Positions 8,879 through 17,542 of a stretch of DNA of 64,000 bases are shown here, piece by piece (position 1 is the stretch's first letter; every line of letters begins with the position of its first letter). The notes under the pieces were generated by a model that did not search any database, had not been told where the DNA came from, and saw only the letters and a list, made by a program, of their open reading frames with translations. Both the position numbers and the translations under genes were made by a program. The DNA is from Corynebacterium sp. (GTDB taxonomy: Bacteria; Actinomycetota; Actinomycetes; Mycobacteriales; Mycobacteriaceae): positions 20,713-84,712 of the forward strand of contig NZ_JAUNUG010000008.1 in assembly GCF_030538285.1 (NCBI RefSeq). The letters run 5' to 3'.

Positions 8879-9813
8879 TCCTCCGAACGGCTCGCCGCGA
8901 CGAGCTTCTCCACGTCTTCGACGCTGTAGACGCGCTGGATCTGCTCATCGTTGCCGCCCATCAGCGTATTGCCGATGACCAACGCACCCGCCTGCGTCGA
9001 CGGCACCACCGCAAAGTTGCGCGGGTGCGAGTACACCTGCCGCACGCGGTGCCCGGAGCGCAGGGCGCAGGCATGCAGCCAGACGTCGTCGGCACGCGGG
9101 GTAAGCTCCTGGAATACATCGCCCTGCTCCACGACGAAGTCGATGAAGGACGGCGGGTAGAGCACCCCGGACACACCGGTGGCGAAGTGCAGGTAGCTGG
9201 CCCGGCAGGTGTCGGCGGCGGTCCACTTGACGTAGGGCATAAGCTCCTCGTCGCGCAGTTCGATGCGGTGCGCGCGGTAGGCGATGACAACATCGCTGCG
9301 CAAATCACCGATGAACAGCAGGCGCTCGAGGAACCACTCGGGGTAGATCATGTCGTCGTCGATGGTGACCACACGCCTGCCCGTGCCCACCAACTCGCGG
9401 AACTGCCCCCAATATTTGGTGTGCGGGCCGTAAAGCCCGTCGGAGCAGCGCACCTGCAGGCCGCGTTTGACCAGGCGGCGGAGAGTTTTCGGCCATTCAG
9501 CGTCATAGTCTTTGCGGTCCAGCCACAGGACGACCGGGGCCTTGGTGTGGCCGCGGACGATGGATTCGAGGGTGTAGTGGACGCGATTGAGGCGCTCGCC
9601 GTGCGAGGTCAGCGATATGACGACGTCACCGTCCTGCGGGAAGCGGGCCCGCGAGACGCGGTTGTTCCACGCCAGCGGGATCATCCGGAAGAGAGTGAAG
9701 AAGAAGCTGACCACCTGGCCGAGCACATATGAGATCCACATAACCCGCTTGATCCTACTTTCGTCGGCTGCAGGCTGCCTGCCAGCCCCTTTAAGGTATG
9801 GTGTGGCCGACAT
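8875..9813 (-). CDS. Putative glycosyltransferase (GT-A-like, membrane-anchored)
   Basis: A 312-residue protein. After an N-terminal hydrophobic segment (WISYVLGQVVSFFFTLF, about residues 26-42) it has DGDVVISLTSHGERL and a VTIDDDMIYPEWFLERL segment. The latter resembles the DxD metal/nucleotide-sugar site of GT-A enzymes, and a later RADDVWLHACALRSG is typical of this group. The acceptor is unknown. Start uncertain: 9813 is the longest, but the ATG at 9741 would begin right at the hydrophobic segment. Convergent 4-bp overlap with menE. Confidence 0.65.
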   Translation of the reverse strand: MSATPYLKGAGRQPAADESRIKRVMWISYVLGQVVSFFFTLFRMIPLAWNNRVSRARFPQDGDVVISLTSHGERLNRVHYTLESIVRGHTKAPVVLWLDRKDYDAEWPKTLRRLVKRGLQVRCSDGLYGPHTKYWGQFRELVGTGRRVVTIDDDMIYPEWFLERLLFIGDLRSDVVIAYRAHRIELRDEELMPYVKWTAADTCRASYLHFATGVSGVLYPPSFIDFVVEQGDVFQELTPRADDVWLHACALRSGHRVRQVYSHPRNFAVVPSTQAGALVIGNTLMGGNDEQIQRVYSVEDVEKLVAASRSED

Positions 9814-9923
9814 GAATGCTTATCGACGCCCCGCCCGCACTTCCGCTGCCTGGAACCGGGCACCTACGCACCGGGCGACCCCCGGGTGAGCGCCGCCCAC
9901 GCCGATGAAGGACAATAGGCCCC

Positions 9924-10829
9924 ATGTCCGTTGATCATCACACCTACCCGGCCACGGCCCGGGACTGGTGGCAGGCCGCCCGCCCGCACACCTGGCCCAA
10001 CGCCTTCTCCCCCGTCATTGTCGGTTCGGGAGCCGCCGCCTTCCAAAGTGGTTTCTCCTGGTGGCGGGCGCTGCTGGCACTCGTGGTCGCGTGGGCGCTC
10101 ATCGTCGGCGTCAACTACGCCAACGACTATTCCGACGGCATCCGCGGCACCGACGAGGACCGCACCGGCCCGGCGCGGCTAACCGGCGGTGGCCTGGCGA
10201 AACCAGCGCACGTCAAACGCGCCGCCTTCCTCGCCTTCGGGGTGGCGGCAATAGCGGGTGTGACACTCTCCCTGGCGAGTGCCTGGTGGTTCATCCTGGT
10301 CGGCGCGGTAGCGATCCTCGGCGCCTGGTTCTACACCGGCGGCAAAAGCCCCTACGGCTACCGGGGCCTGGGGGAAGTGGCGGTGTTCATCTTCTTCGGC
10401 CTCGTCGCCGTACTGGGTACCGAATACACCCAAGCCGGGGCGGTCTCCTGGATCGGTCTCGGCGGGGCGGTGGCCATCGGTGCGATCTCCTCCTCGGTGA
10501 ACCTGGCCAACAACCTGCGCGACATCCCCTCGGATACCGCCGCCGGCAAGGTCACCCTCGCGGTGCGGCTCGGCGACCGCAACACCCGCTACGCCTACAC
10601 CGCGCTGGCGCTGACCCCCTTCGTGGTCTCGCTCATCCTGGCCACCCAACTGCTCCCGCTGCTGCTGGGCCTGCTCGCCCTGCCCCTGGCGGTCGGCGGC
10701 ATCATGGTTGCCCTGCGCGGGGCGCAAGGCCCGGCGCTCATCCCGCTGATCAAGTCCACCGGCCAGGCCATGCTCTTATGGGCCGTCCTCACCACGGCGG
10801 TGCTTATCCTCAACGCCCCGGGGGTGTAG
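9924..10829 (+). CDS. menA: 1,4-dihydroxy-2-naphthoate polyprenyltransferase MenA
   Basis: Integral membrane UbiA-family prenyltransferase that attaches the polyprenyl tail to DHNA, giving demethylmenaquinone. The first Asp-rich motif is NYANDYSDGIRGTDEDR; the second is NNLRDIPSDTAAGKVTLAVRLG. About eight membrane helices fill its 301 residues. ATG at 9924 is preceded by GACAAT and 7 nt (leaderless pattern). The next gene starts at the base after its stop, so the two are likely one transcript. Confidence 0.95.
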   Translation: MSVDHHTYPATARDWWQAARPHTWPNAFSPVIVGSGAAAFQSGFSWWRALLALVVAWALIVGVNYANDYSDGIRGTDEDRTGPARLTGGGLAKPAHVKRAAFLAFGVAAIAGVTLSLASAWWFILVGAVAILGAWFYTGGKSPYGYRGLGEVAVFIFFGLVAVLGTEYTQAGAVSWIGLGGAVAIGAISSSVNLANNLRDIPSDTAAGKVTLAVRLGDRNTRYAYTALALTPFVVSLILATQLLPLLLGLLALPLAVGGIMVALRGAQGPALIPLIKSTGQAMLLWAVLTTAVLILNAPGV

Positions 10830-11765
10830 ATGACCGGCGTCATCACCGGCTTCGCCATCATCCTGGCGGTCATCGCCGTGGGCGTGATCCTCTCGCGCAT
10901 CGGCATCATCAAGGATGACCGCGAACGCCTGGTACTCAACCGGGTGGCCTTCTACGCCGCTTCCCCGGCACTGCTGTTCACCGCGGTGGCCAAATCGGAC
11001 GCGCAGACCCTGTTCTCCCCGGTCATCCTGGTGATCTTCCTGGCGACACTGGCCACCGCCATCGTCTACATCATCGCCTCCGCGCTGTTCTTCCGGCAGG
11101 ACCTGCCCACCACGACGATGGGTGCGGCGTCCGCCTGCTACTTCAACTCCGTCAACATCGGCCTGCCCGTGAGCATCTATGTTCTCGGCGAAGCCACTTA
11201 TGTCGTCCCGGTCCTGGTGCTGCAGATGGTGGTGTTCACCCCGTTCATCCTCGCGGGACTGGTCGCCGATGACGCCGGTGGCCGCTCCCGACTGGCGCGC
11301 ATCTGGGAGCCGGTGCGCACGGCAGTTTTCTCCCCGGTCGTCATCGGCTCGGTGCTGGGCCTGGTCGTGGCACTGGTCGGATTGCAGATCCCCGACCCGG
11401 TCATGCGCCCCCTGGAGATCCTCGGTGGCGCGTCCATCCCGATGATCCTCATCAGCTTCGGCGCCTCACTGCGCAACACCGCACCGCTGACCACCCCGGC
11501 CGACCGCCCCGGCACCATCACCGCCACCGCCCTCAAACTGGTGGGCATGCCCGCCATCGCCTGGGGCATCGCCCTGGCCTTGGGGCTTCAGGGCAACGAG
11601 CTCTACGCCTCCGTCATCCTCGCGGCCCTGCCCGCCGCGCAAAACGTGTACAACTTCGCCGCCTCCTACCAGCGCGGCATGATCATCGCCCGCGACACGG
11701 TCTTCCTCACTACGTTCGGCTCTCTGCCGGTGATGCTGGCGATCGCCCTGCTCTTCGGGCGTTGA
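10830..11765 (+). CDS. AEC-family (auxin efflux carrier-like) transporter
   Basis: A 311-residue membrane protein with about ten predicted helices in two inverted halves. The segments SACYFNSVNIGLPVSIYVLG and LAALPAAQNVYNFAASY are characteristic of the AEC family, which exports organic anions or unknown metabolites. The substrate is not predictable. Its ATG follows the menA stop with no gap, indicating co-transcription with menA; a role in quinone metabolism is not implied by that alone. Confidence 0.8.
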   Translation: MTGVITGFAIILAVIAVGVILSRIGIIKDDRERLVLNRVAFYAASPALLFTAVAKSDAQTLFSPVILVIFLATLATAIVYIIASALFFRQDLPTTTMGAASACYFNSVNIGLPVSIYVLGEATYVVPVLVLQMVVFTPFILAGLVADDAGGRSRLARIWEPVRTAVFSPVVIGSVLGLVVALVGLQIPDPVMRPLEILGGASIPMILISFGASLRNTAPLTTPADRPGTITATALKLVGMPAIAWGIALALGLQGNELYASVILAALPAAQNVYNFAASYQRGMIIARDTVFLTTFGSLPVMLAIALLFGR

Positions 11766-11787
11766 TCGGGCCCCGTCCTTCGGTTCG

Positions 11788-11889
11788 GGGCTCGGGGTTC
11801 GCGATCGTGCCGTCGCGATCACCCCGATCAGGGCCCGAAAGACCCTCCCAGCCGTCCCTCCCGAGGGGACGACAGCGAGCCCCGAGCCC
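11788..11889. terminator. Structured convergent intergenic region, probable terminator
   Basis: Between the convergent AEC and DUF4229 genes lie complementary arms GGGCTCGGGG (11788-11797) and CCCCGAGCCC (11880-11889), with smaller hairpins inside (for example GTCCC at 11854-11858 with GGGAC at 11866-11870). There is no clear U-tract. Transcription termination on both sides is a plausible role. Confidence 0.35.
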
Positions 11890-11906
11890 ACGCGGAGGGG
11901 ACGCCC

Positions 11907-12242
11907 CTAGCGGGAGTCCAGCTCTCGCTTCACCCACTCCTTGCGGGCCTTGCGCTGCGCGTTCCACGCCCCCACGGAACGGTTCGCCTCCACGCGCAAG
12001 CCCTTGAAGACGAGCATCGACAACGGGAACGCCACGAGCAGCGCCAAGAGGGCGGACATGACGAGGGGGACGGGGGCGTCGATAAGCACCGCGAACAGCT
12101 GGATAACAATGGTAAGGACGACGAACAACCCGAGGCGGGCGCCGCCGTACTTGAGCAGCGCCATGTTGGCCTGGCGGCGGACCTGCGGATTAAGCTCCGG
12201 GGGTGCGTCGGAAGGGTGCTGGGGATTCTCAGGTGCAGTCAC
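11907..12242 (-). CDS. DUF4229 membrane protein
   Basis: A 111-residue protein with two adjacent membrane helices (about residues 37-55 and 57-77). They are followed by a basic cytoplasmic tail rich in Arg/Lys (NAQRKARKEWVKRELDSR), the layout of DUF4229 proteins found near menA and ccs genes in Actinobacteria. The function is unknown. GTG start with TAGACT 6 nt upstream; divergent from the gene at 12278 across only 35 bp. Confidence 0.75.
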   Translation of the reverse strand: MTAPENPQHPSDAPPELNPQVRRQANMALLKYGGARLGLFVVLTIVIQLFAVLIDAPVPLVMSALLALLVAFPLSMLVFKGLRVEANRSVGAWNAQRKARKEWVKRELDSR

Positions 12243-12277
12243 ACCTGCAGTCTACTTCGGCCCGTAGAGTGGACTGC
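12243..12277. promoter_or_regulatory. Compact divergent promoter, two leaderless genes
   Basis: Plus strand: TAGAGT (12265-12270), 7 nt, ATG. Minus strand: TAGACT (12254-12249), 6 nt, GTG. The geometry matches 5289-5323 exactly: 35 bp in total and 10 bp between the -10 boxes. Confidence 0.6.
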
Positions 12278-12550
12278 ATGGGACGCCTGTTACTTCTTCT
12301 GCTGATCGTCGTCGCCATTGTGCTCGTGTGGAAGGCCTTCGGGCCGAAGACCTGGAAGCGCAACCAGGCGACCCCGCCTCCCCGCGCGATCAAGGGGCCG
12401 GACGATGACGAGGATTTCCTGTGGAAGATCGAGAAGGATCGTTTCAAGGAGCGTCGCGCCCGGGAAGCCGCGCAGCGCGAGGAAGAGGAACGCCGTAAGC
12501 GAGCCGAGGAGCGCTACCGTGACCCCGACGACGATCAGCCGGTGGATTGA
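12278..12550 (+). CDS. Small membrane-anchored charged protein
   Basis: A 90-residue protein. It has an N-terminal membrane helix (GRLLLLLLIVVAIVLVWKAF, residues 2-21) and a strongly charged C-terminal half rich in Glu/Arg (about residues 50-83) that probably forms a long helix or coiled coil. The start is fixed by TAGAGT 7 nt upstream; an upstream in-frame extension lacks any start signal. The next gene begins inside its last 32 bp. The family is unknown to me. Confidence 0.65.
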   Translation: MGRLLLLLLIVVAIVLVWKAFGPKTWKRNQATPPPRAIKGPDDDEDFLWKIEKDRFKERRAREAAQREEEERRKRAEERYRDPDDDQPVD

Positions 12551-13001
12551 GGCTGATCGCACCGGCGATCTCGCCGGGATGCGTGCCTGCCTGGCTGCGG
12601 ATGCGCGCCTGATCTCCCCGCTCACCGATGGTTTTTCTTTCCAGGGGGCGGAAGAGGTCATGGCGGTGTTCGCGGCGGCGTTCGAGCTGCTCGATGACAT
12701 CACCATCCACCGCACCACCGGTGCCGACGCGGACTGGGTCATTTACGGCACCAATCGGCTCGGCGCGCAGAACCTGGAGGAGATCCAGTGGCTGCGCCTG
12801 AACAACGAGGGGCTCATCGCAGAGATCACGCTGTTCATCCGCCCCATGCCCGCAGCCGTCATGCTGCTGGGGCGCATCGGGCCCGGGCTGGCCACGCGCG
12901 GGGCGCTACTTCCGGCAGCGAAAGTGGCCTCGACGGCGGCGCGCCCGCTGGGGTGGATCGTGCGCTTGGTGGAGCAGTTTCTCATGCCGCGCCTGCGCTA
13001 A
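12519..13001 (+). CDS. SnoaL/NTF2-like fold protein
   Basis: A 160-residue protein. The N-terminal 100 residues follow the NTF2/SnoaL pattern: ISRWIEADRTGDLAGMRACL, a strand with LISPLTDGFSFQGAEEVMAVF, then IQWLRLNNEGLIAEITLFIRP. This fold binds small hydrophobic ligands or acts as an isomerase; no specific activity can be assigned. The GTG start at 12519 has a strong ribosome binding site (GAGGAG, 7 nt spacing) located inside the preceding gene. The 32-bp overlap suggests coupled translation. Confidence 0.65.
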   Translation: MTPTTISRWIEADRTGDLAGMRACLAADARLISPLTDGFSFQGAEEVMAVFAAAFELLDDITIHRTTGADADWVIYGTNRLGAQNLEEIQWLRLNNEGLIAEITLFIRPMPAAVMLLGRIGPGLATRGALLPAAKVASTAARPLGWIVRLVEQFLMPRLR

Positions 13002-13019
13002 TCCCATAAGGTGGTCGGC

Positions 13020-13586
13020 ATGACTGACCCCGCTGAGATCGCCGCTGTCGTTGCCGCTGCCCGGTCCATCCCGCCGGAGAATTTCGACGGCTTTGAGGGG
13101 GTGTGGCCGGGGGAAATTGCCACCGCGCTGATCGACGCCGTCACCTCCCAAGGCGCCGCGTTCCGCCAGCAGCACCCGCAGGCCCGCGACGATCTCCGCG
13201 CCCTCCCCGCGGATGTTCCGCACCGCGTCCACGAGGTGGCGAACAAACTTATCGACGCCCACCTCATCCACGCCGCCGACCTCGTCGACGTTCCTACCGC
13301 CCGGCTGCGCGAGATCTACCTCAGTGTCGATGGCCTCGGCGAGACCACCTTCCATCATTTCTGCCTCAACCTGGGGCGCACCGGCCGCAAGGCCGACCGC
13401 CTACTTACCACTTTCCTCGGGGATGCTCTCAACCGGAAGGTCAGTCGTGCGGAGACGCATGACCTGGTCACTGCCGCTTATGGTGTGCTCAGCGCCGAGC
13501 CGGAGCACCGCTATGGCGCCACGCTCGCTGATTTCGGGGACGGACTGCGCCGGATGAGTCTGGAGATCCTCCGCCAGCCCTACTGA
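13020..13586 (+). CDS. Conserved hypothetical protein
   Basis: A soluble, mostly helical protein of 188 residues. The segment LREIYLSVDGLGETTFHHFCLNLGR looks like a helix-hairpin-helix element (VDGLGE hairpin), as in DNA-binding or glycosylase-like proteins, but no catalytic motif is seen. I do not recognise the family with certainty. Start at 13020 because TAAGGT is 7 nt upstream. It converges on the HTH gene with a 7-bp overlap. Confidence 0.6.
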   Translation: MTDPAEIAAVVAAARSIPPENFDGFEGVWPGEIATALIDAVTSQGAAFRQQHPQARDDLRALPADVPHRVHEVANKLIDAHLIHAADLVDVPTARLREIYLSVDGLGETTFHHFCLNLGRTGRKADRLLTTFLGDALNRKVSRAETHDLVTAAYGVLSAEPEHRYGATLADFGDGLRRMSLEILRQPY

Positions 13587-13858
13587 GCCTGCTCCCCCGC
13601 CACCTCAAAGTTCATCGTCATGCCCAGCGCATGGGCGACGGCCGCGACCTTTTCCCAGCGGACCCCCGTGCCGCCGTGCTCGATGGTGTGCAGCGTCGAG
13701 CGGGAGACCCCGGCCTTTTCCGCGATGTCGGCCTGCAGCCCGCCGATGTCACGGCGGCGCTGAGCCAGCTGGGCCCCGAGCTCCAGCAGGACAGGATCAT
13801 TGCCTGCCGGTTTACCGGTCTTCTTCCTGGGGGCAGAGGTTCCTGTCACTGTTCTCAC
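13580..13858 (-). CDS. XRE-family HTH transcriptional regulator
   Basis: A 92-residue single-domain regulator. The helix-turn-helix is QADIAEKAGVSRSTLHTIEHGG (about residues 42-63), preceded by ELGAQLAQRRRDIG, as in XRE/HipB-type DNA-binding proteins. There is no effector domain. GTG start. No toxin-like partner gene is adjacent: it converges on the hypothetical gene at 13020. A 25-bp perfect inverted repeat lies 73 bp upstream of its start and could be an operator or the end of the ccsB transcript. Confidence 0.75.
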   Translation of the reverse strand: MRTVTGTSAPRKKTGKPAGNDPVLLELGAQLAQRRRDIGGLQADIAEKAGVSRSTLHTIEHGGTGVRWEKVAAVAHALGMTMNFEVAGEQAQ

Positions 13859-13930
13859 TCCTCACTAAGAAGCTGTTGGGCCACAGTTTAGCGCGAAACA
13901 GCTCACGAGGGCCGGGTGCTGCTGACACAC

Positions 13931-14004
13931 CATCGAATTCACCCCGTCGAAAGGAATGCTCCAGGACGGATCCCGGGGCTCCTTTCGACGGGGTGAATTC
14001 GATG
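13931..14004. repeat. Perfect 25-bp inverted repeat with 24-nt spacer
   Basis: Arms at 13931-13955 and 13980-14004 are exact reverse complements; the left arm begins CATCGAATTCACCCCG. The spacer is 13956-13979. There is no T-run on either side. It lies 12 bp beyond the ccsB stop and 73 bp upstream of the XRE gene. It could be a long-stem terminator or mRNA-stabilising hairpin, an operator, or a copy of a small mobile element. Confidence 0.9.
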
Positions 14005-14016
14005 CGGCAGGCAGCC

Positions 14017-15012
14017 CTAGTTCAGTCCGGCATAGGAGTGCAGGCCAGAGACGACCATGTTAATGAAGAAGAGATTGAAGATAGTGGTGGCCAGGGCAGC
14101 GATGTTGATCCAGGCGGCCTTCCAGTTGCGCCAGCCGGCGGTGGCGCGGGCGTGGAGGTAGGCGGCGTAGAGCACCCAGGAAATCAGGGAGACGGTCTCC
14201 TTGGGGTCCCAACCCCAGAAGCGACCCCACGCGGCCTCCGCCCAGATGGCGCCGAGGACAATGCCCAGGCCGAAGACGGGGAGGGTGAGGATGGCGGTGC
14301 GGTAGGCCATGGCGTCGAGCTTCTTGGCGCTCGGCAGCGGCTTGGCGATGGCCCCGAAAATGCCGTGTTCCTTACCTTGCGGCTGCCAGATACGCAGCAG
14401 GTAAAGCAGGGAGGCGATGCCGGAGAGCATGCCGATGGACGCGCCGGAGGACACGACGGAGACGTGGATGGGCAGCCAGTTGGACTGCAGCGCCGGGACG
14501 ACCGGGGCGGAATCCGCGTAGAGCTTGGTGCCGCCGAAAAACAGCAGCGCGAGGATGGGCACCAGCAGCCAGGGCCAGACGATGCGCCATTCCTTGCGCT
14601 GGATGACCACCGCCGCCCCGATCATGATGAAAGCGGTGGTGACCAGCACGTACTCATAGAGGTTGCCGAAGGGGAAACGGTCGGTGGCCAGGCCGCGCAG
14701 CACCACGGACACGGAGTGGACGATGATGCCCAGCCATACCAGCGACTGGGTCATGCCGCCGAACTTGTTGGCGCGGGCCTCCAGGCGCTCGACTTCCGCG
14801 ACCTCGGGGACATCGTCGACCACGGTTGACCCGCCGTCGCCGACGGCCACGAGTTCCTTGCTTTCTGCGCGGGCGAGGGCGCGACGGGCGTCGATAACGC
14901 CCTGCATTCGGCCGTAGTAGATGAGCGAGAGCACCAGCGCCAGCGTGTAGATGACGAAGGCGGACTGGAACGCCACATCCGAGAAGTTGGAGAGAGTCTG
15001 ATTGACAGGCAT
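14017..15012 (-). CDS. ccsB: Cytochrome c biogenesis protein CcsB (CcsA-type haem handling protein)
   Basis: A 331-residue polytopic protein of System II cytochrome c maturation. The WWD-like haem-handling motif WGRFWGWDPKE is present, with TRP/HIS-containing segments around helices (IIVHSVSVVLRG, HARATAGW). With ResB it forms the complex that carries haem across the membrane and attaches it to apocytochrome c. It is the last gene of the thioredoxin - ccdA - resB - ccsB row, matching Rv0526-Rv0529. The gap to resB is 76 bp. Confidence 0.93.
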   Translation of the reverse strand: MPVNQTLSNFSDVAFQSAFVIYTLALVLSLIYYGRMQGVIDARRALARAESKELVAVGDGGSTVVDDVPEVAEVERLEARANKFGGMTQSLVWLGIIVHSVSVVLRGLATDRFPFGNLYEYVLVTTAFIMIGAAVVIQRKEWRIVWPWLLVPILALLFFGGTKLYADSAPVVPALQSNWLPIHVSVVSSGASIGMLSGIASLLYLLRIWQPQGKEHGIFGAIAKPLPSAKKLDAMAYRTAILTLPVFGLGIVLGAIWAEAAWGRFWGWDPKETVSLISWVLYAAYLHARATAGWRNWKAAWINIAALATTIFNLFFINMVVSGLHSYAGLN

Positions 15013-15088
15013 GAAGGGACACCCTCAGGAGGTAGGCCGATGGTTTTTCCCCAGTGACGCTACCCCACCTGAGCGGGCGAATCCAACT

Positions 15089-16735
15089 TTAGTTGGTGGC
15101 GTGGCGGGCGTCCTCGGGGACGAGCAGATCCTCCTCGACCTCGTCCGGGTCGGGCAAGCCGAGCAGCTGGCGGTGGATGCGGTCGAACTCGTCTCCCCAG
15201 CCGGCGCGGTCGGTGCGTGCCAGGCCACCGAGCTCGACGTGCGTGCCTCCCTCGGGCAGCGGGGTGAGTCGGATCCACACGCGCCGACGCTTGATCAGCA
15301 GGGAGCCGACGAGTGCGGTGAGCATGATCATGGTGGTCACCAGGACCCAGGGCTGGAAGGGGTCGCGGGAGATCTGGAAGTTGGCGAACTCGCTGGCGCC
15401 GTCGAAGGTGATCTCGGTGCCGTCGTCGAGGGTGACGGAATCACCGCGGGAGAGGTTGACGCGTTCGATCTTCTGCAGCTGGCCGGAGTGCAGCAGCGTG
15501 GTATCGAGGTCGAAGATGGACTGGCCGCGGCCGGTGTCCAGGCCGGCGTCGCCGCGGTAGATGTCGATGGCCACGGCCGGGTCGGTCATCGCCGGGAAAC
15601 GCGAGGTGAGCAGTTCGTTGTTCTCACCGTCCCACTGGGCGGTGGGCGCGAACAGACCCTGGATGGCCAGCTGGTTCTGGCGGCGGTCGAAAAGCTCGGG
15701 GTACATGCCGGCGGGCGGGTCAAAACGCATGACGCCGGAGGAGAGGAAGAAGGTGAGGTCGTCCGGGCGCCACTGGATGGTCTGGGTGCGGGTCTCCCCG
15801 CCTGGCCAGGTGACGGTGAAGGTCGGGGCGAAGCCGTGGCCCTGGAGGTAGACGCGGTCGCCGGCGATGCGCAGCGGGTGGTTGACCTTGAGCTGGTAGT
15901 CCTCCCACTCGGACTTGGGGCGGTGGATGTCCTCGCCGACGGCGTAGGAGACGTTCGAGGTGAACATCTCGGCCTGACCGTTGGGTAGGTAGTCGGCGGA
16001 GAAGTCGTGGGCGTCGAAGCAGAAGGTGGTCAGGCCGGTGCCGTCGAAAAGCGGGCCGGCGCGGAAGGAGTCGAAGTTAGAGGTTGAGGTGTTGCAGAAT
16101 TCGGTGGACTGCTCGATCGGCGGGGTTTCGTAGTTGCCGGATTCGGTGACGACGATGACCTGCCCCTCGTAGTACACCATCCGCCCGGCCGCCACGGTGA
16201 TGATCATGCCGACCAGACCCAGGTGGAAAAGGAGGTTCGCCAGCTCGCGGCCGTAGCCGCGTTCGGCGGACAAGGAGTAGGCCCCGGCGCGGTCCTCCTC
16301 TGGCGTGTACTCGGCCGTTTTCCAGCGCTTGAGTAGGCCGCGCGCATCCGCGGCGACCTCGTCCAGCTGCTTGTCGACGCCCCCTTCCGCATGCAGCGGC
16401 AACCGTTCCAGCTTGCGGGGCGCCCGGGTGGGCGGGGTTTTCCATGCGACGTAGTGGTCCCAGGAGCGCGGCAGGATACAACCGATGAGGGAGATCGTCA
16501 GCAGGACCAGGATGGCGAGGAACCAGGTGGACTCGAAGACGTCGAAAAGCTGGAGTCGATCGTAGATCTCGGCGAGGCGGCCGTTGTTCTCGATGTATTC
16601 GATGACGTTGGTCTCGTTGAGCGAACGCTGCGGCAGCAGGGCGCCGGGGATGGCGGCGACAGCCAGCAGGAACAGCAGGGCCAGCGCGGTTCGCATGCTG
16701 GTCAGCCAGTTCCATGCCTTCTTGAGATACGTCAC
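15089..16735 (-). CDS. resB: Cytochrome c biogenesis protein ResB
   Basis: A 548-residue membrane protein with three N-terminal helices, a large extracytoplasmic domain (about residues 200-460) and one helix near the C-terminus (TTMIMLTALVGSLLI). It matches ResB by its opening WNWLTSMRTALALLFLLAVA and by EYIENNGRLAEIYDRLQLFDVFESTWF. It partners CcsB in haem delivery and ligation to c-type cytochromes. GTG start, 12 bp after ccdA. The stop sits in the palindrome CCAACTTTAGTTGG (15083-15096). Confidence 0.93.
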   Translation of the reverse strand: MTYLKKAWNWLTSMRTALALLFLLAVAAIPGALLPQRSLNETNVIEYIENNGRLAEIYDRLQLFDVFESTWFLAILVLLTISLIGCILPRSWDHYVAWKTPPTRAPRKLERLPLHAEGGVDKQLDEVAADARGLLKRWKTAEYTPEEDRAGAYSLSAERGYGRELANLLFHLGLVGMIITVAAGRMVYYEGQVIVVTESGNYETPPIEQSTEFCNTSTSNFDSFRAGPLFDGTGLTTFCFDAHDFSADYLPNGQAEMFTSNVSYAVGEDIHRPKSEWEDYQLKVNHPLRIAGDRVYLQGHGFAPTFTVTWPGGETRTQTIQWRPDDLTFFLSSGVMRFDPPAGMYPELFDRRQNQLAIQGLFAPTAQWDGENNELLTSRFPAMTDPAVAIDIYRGDAGLDTGRGQSIFDLDTTLLHSGQLQKIERVNLSRGDSVTLDDGTEITFDGASEFANFQISRDPFQPWVLVTTMIMLTALVGSLLIKRRRVWIRLTPLPEGGTHVELGGLARTDRAGWGDEFDRIHRQLLGLPDPDEVEEDLLVPEDARHATN

Positions 16736-16747
16736 GAACGACTCTTC

Positions 16748-17542
16748 CTAGATGATGGTGGCGCCGTACTCGACGGTCCACTGGCGAACAAAGTTGATGA
16801 AGTGCGCCCACACGCCGGTGAGCAGGGCCAGCCCCACGAGGATCATGAGGACACCGCCGAAGATCTGCACCTTGCGGGAGTGGCGGCGCAGCCAGCCGAT
16901 GGTGCGCATGGCGCGGGCCGAACCCAGGGCGATGAGCAGGAAGGGTAGGCCGAGGCCCAGGCAGTAGGCGATGATGAGGAACACGCCGCGGGCGGCGGTC
17001 ATGCCCTCCGTGCCAGCGGAGACAGAGATGATCGCGGCCAGTGTCGGCCCCAGGCACGGGGTCCATCCGAGGGCGAAAACGCCACCGAGCAGCGGCGCCC
17101 CCACCCAGGTGGTGAGTTTCTTCGGGGCCATGCGGGTGTCGCGCTGGAGCGCCGGGACCATGCCCATGAACACCACGCCCATGAGGATGGTGATGACACC
17201 GCCGACCCGCATGAGGGTCTCCGCGTTGAGGGTGAGCATGCTGATCGCGCCGAACACGGTGACCGTGGCCAGCACAAACACCACGGTGAAACCGAGGATG
17301 AACAGAAGGGCCGCCCCGGCGACCGCCCACTGGCGTTTTTTCGTCACGACGGCGCCGTGCTCGGCGTCGTGGCGCACCTCACCGCCGACGATGCCGGCGA
17401 GATAGGACATGTAGCCGGGGACCAGCGGCACCACGCACGGCGAGGCGAAACTGACCAGACCGGCGGCCGCCGCAGCCAACAGCCCCAAAATGAGGGGACC
17501 GGAGGCGGCGGCGTCCGCGAAAAGCTGCCCGAGTTCGGTCAT
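16748..17542 (-). CDS. ccdA: Thiol-disulfide transporter CcdA
   Basis: A DsbD/CcdA-type membrane protein of 264 residues with six main helices. The two redox cysteines are C36 in [13 protein letters not shown] and C163 in GWTPCLGPT. It passes electrons from cytoplasmic thioredoxin to the extracytoplasmic thioredoxin-like lipoprotein encoded just upstream, so that apocytochrome CXXCH cysteines stay reduced. Its start overlaps the stop of that gene by 4 bp. Confidence 0.93.
   Translation of the reverse strand: MTELGQLFADAAASGPLILGLLAAAAAGLVSFASPCVVPLVPGYMSYLAGIVGGEVRHDAEHGAVVTKKRQWAVAGAALLFILGFTVVFVLATVTVFGAISMLTLNAETLMRVGGVITILMGVVFMGMVPALQRDTRMAPKKLTTWVGAPLLGGVFALGWTPCLGPTLAAIISVSAGTEGMTAARGVFLIIAYCLGLGLPFLLIALGSARAMRTIGWLRRHSRKVQIFGGVLMILVGLALLTGVWAHFINFVRQWTVEYGATII

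Noticed and set aside
13936-13999. GAATTC ends with GGATCC and CCCGGG in the inverted repeat, resembling a cloning polylinker
   Set aside because: The restriction sites are not contiguous as in a vector, the sequence joins smoothly with corynebacterial flanks, and palindromic sites are expected in a repeat of this type.
15083-15096. CCAACTTTAGTTGG palindrome at the resB stop as a terminator
   Set aside because: The stem has only six pairs with a two-base centre and lacks a U-tract; ccsB follows on the same strand, so termination here is unlikely.
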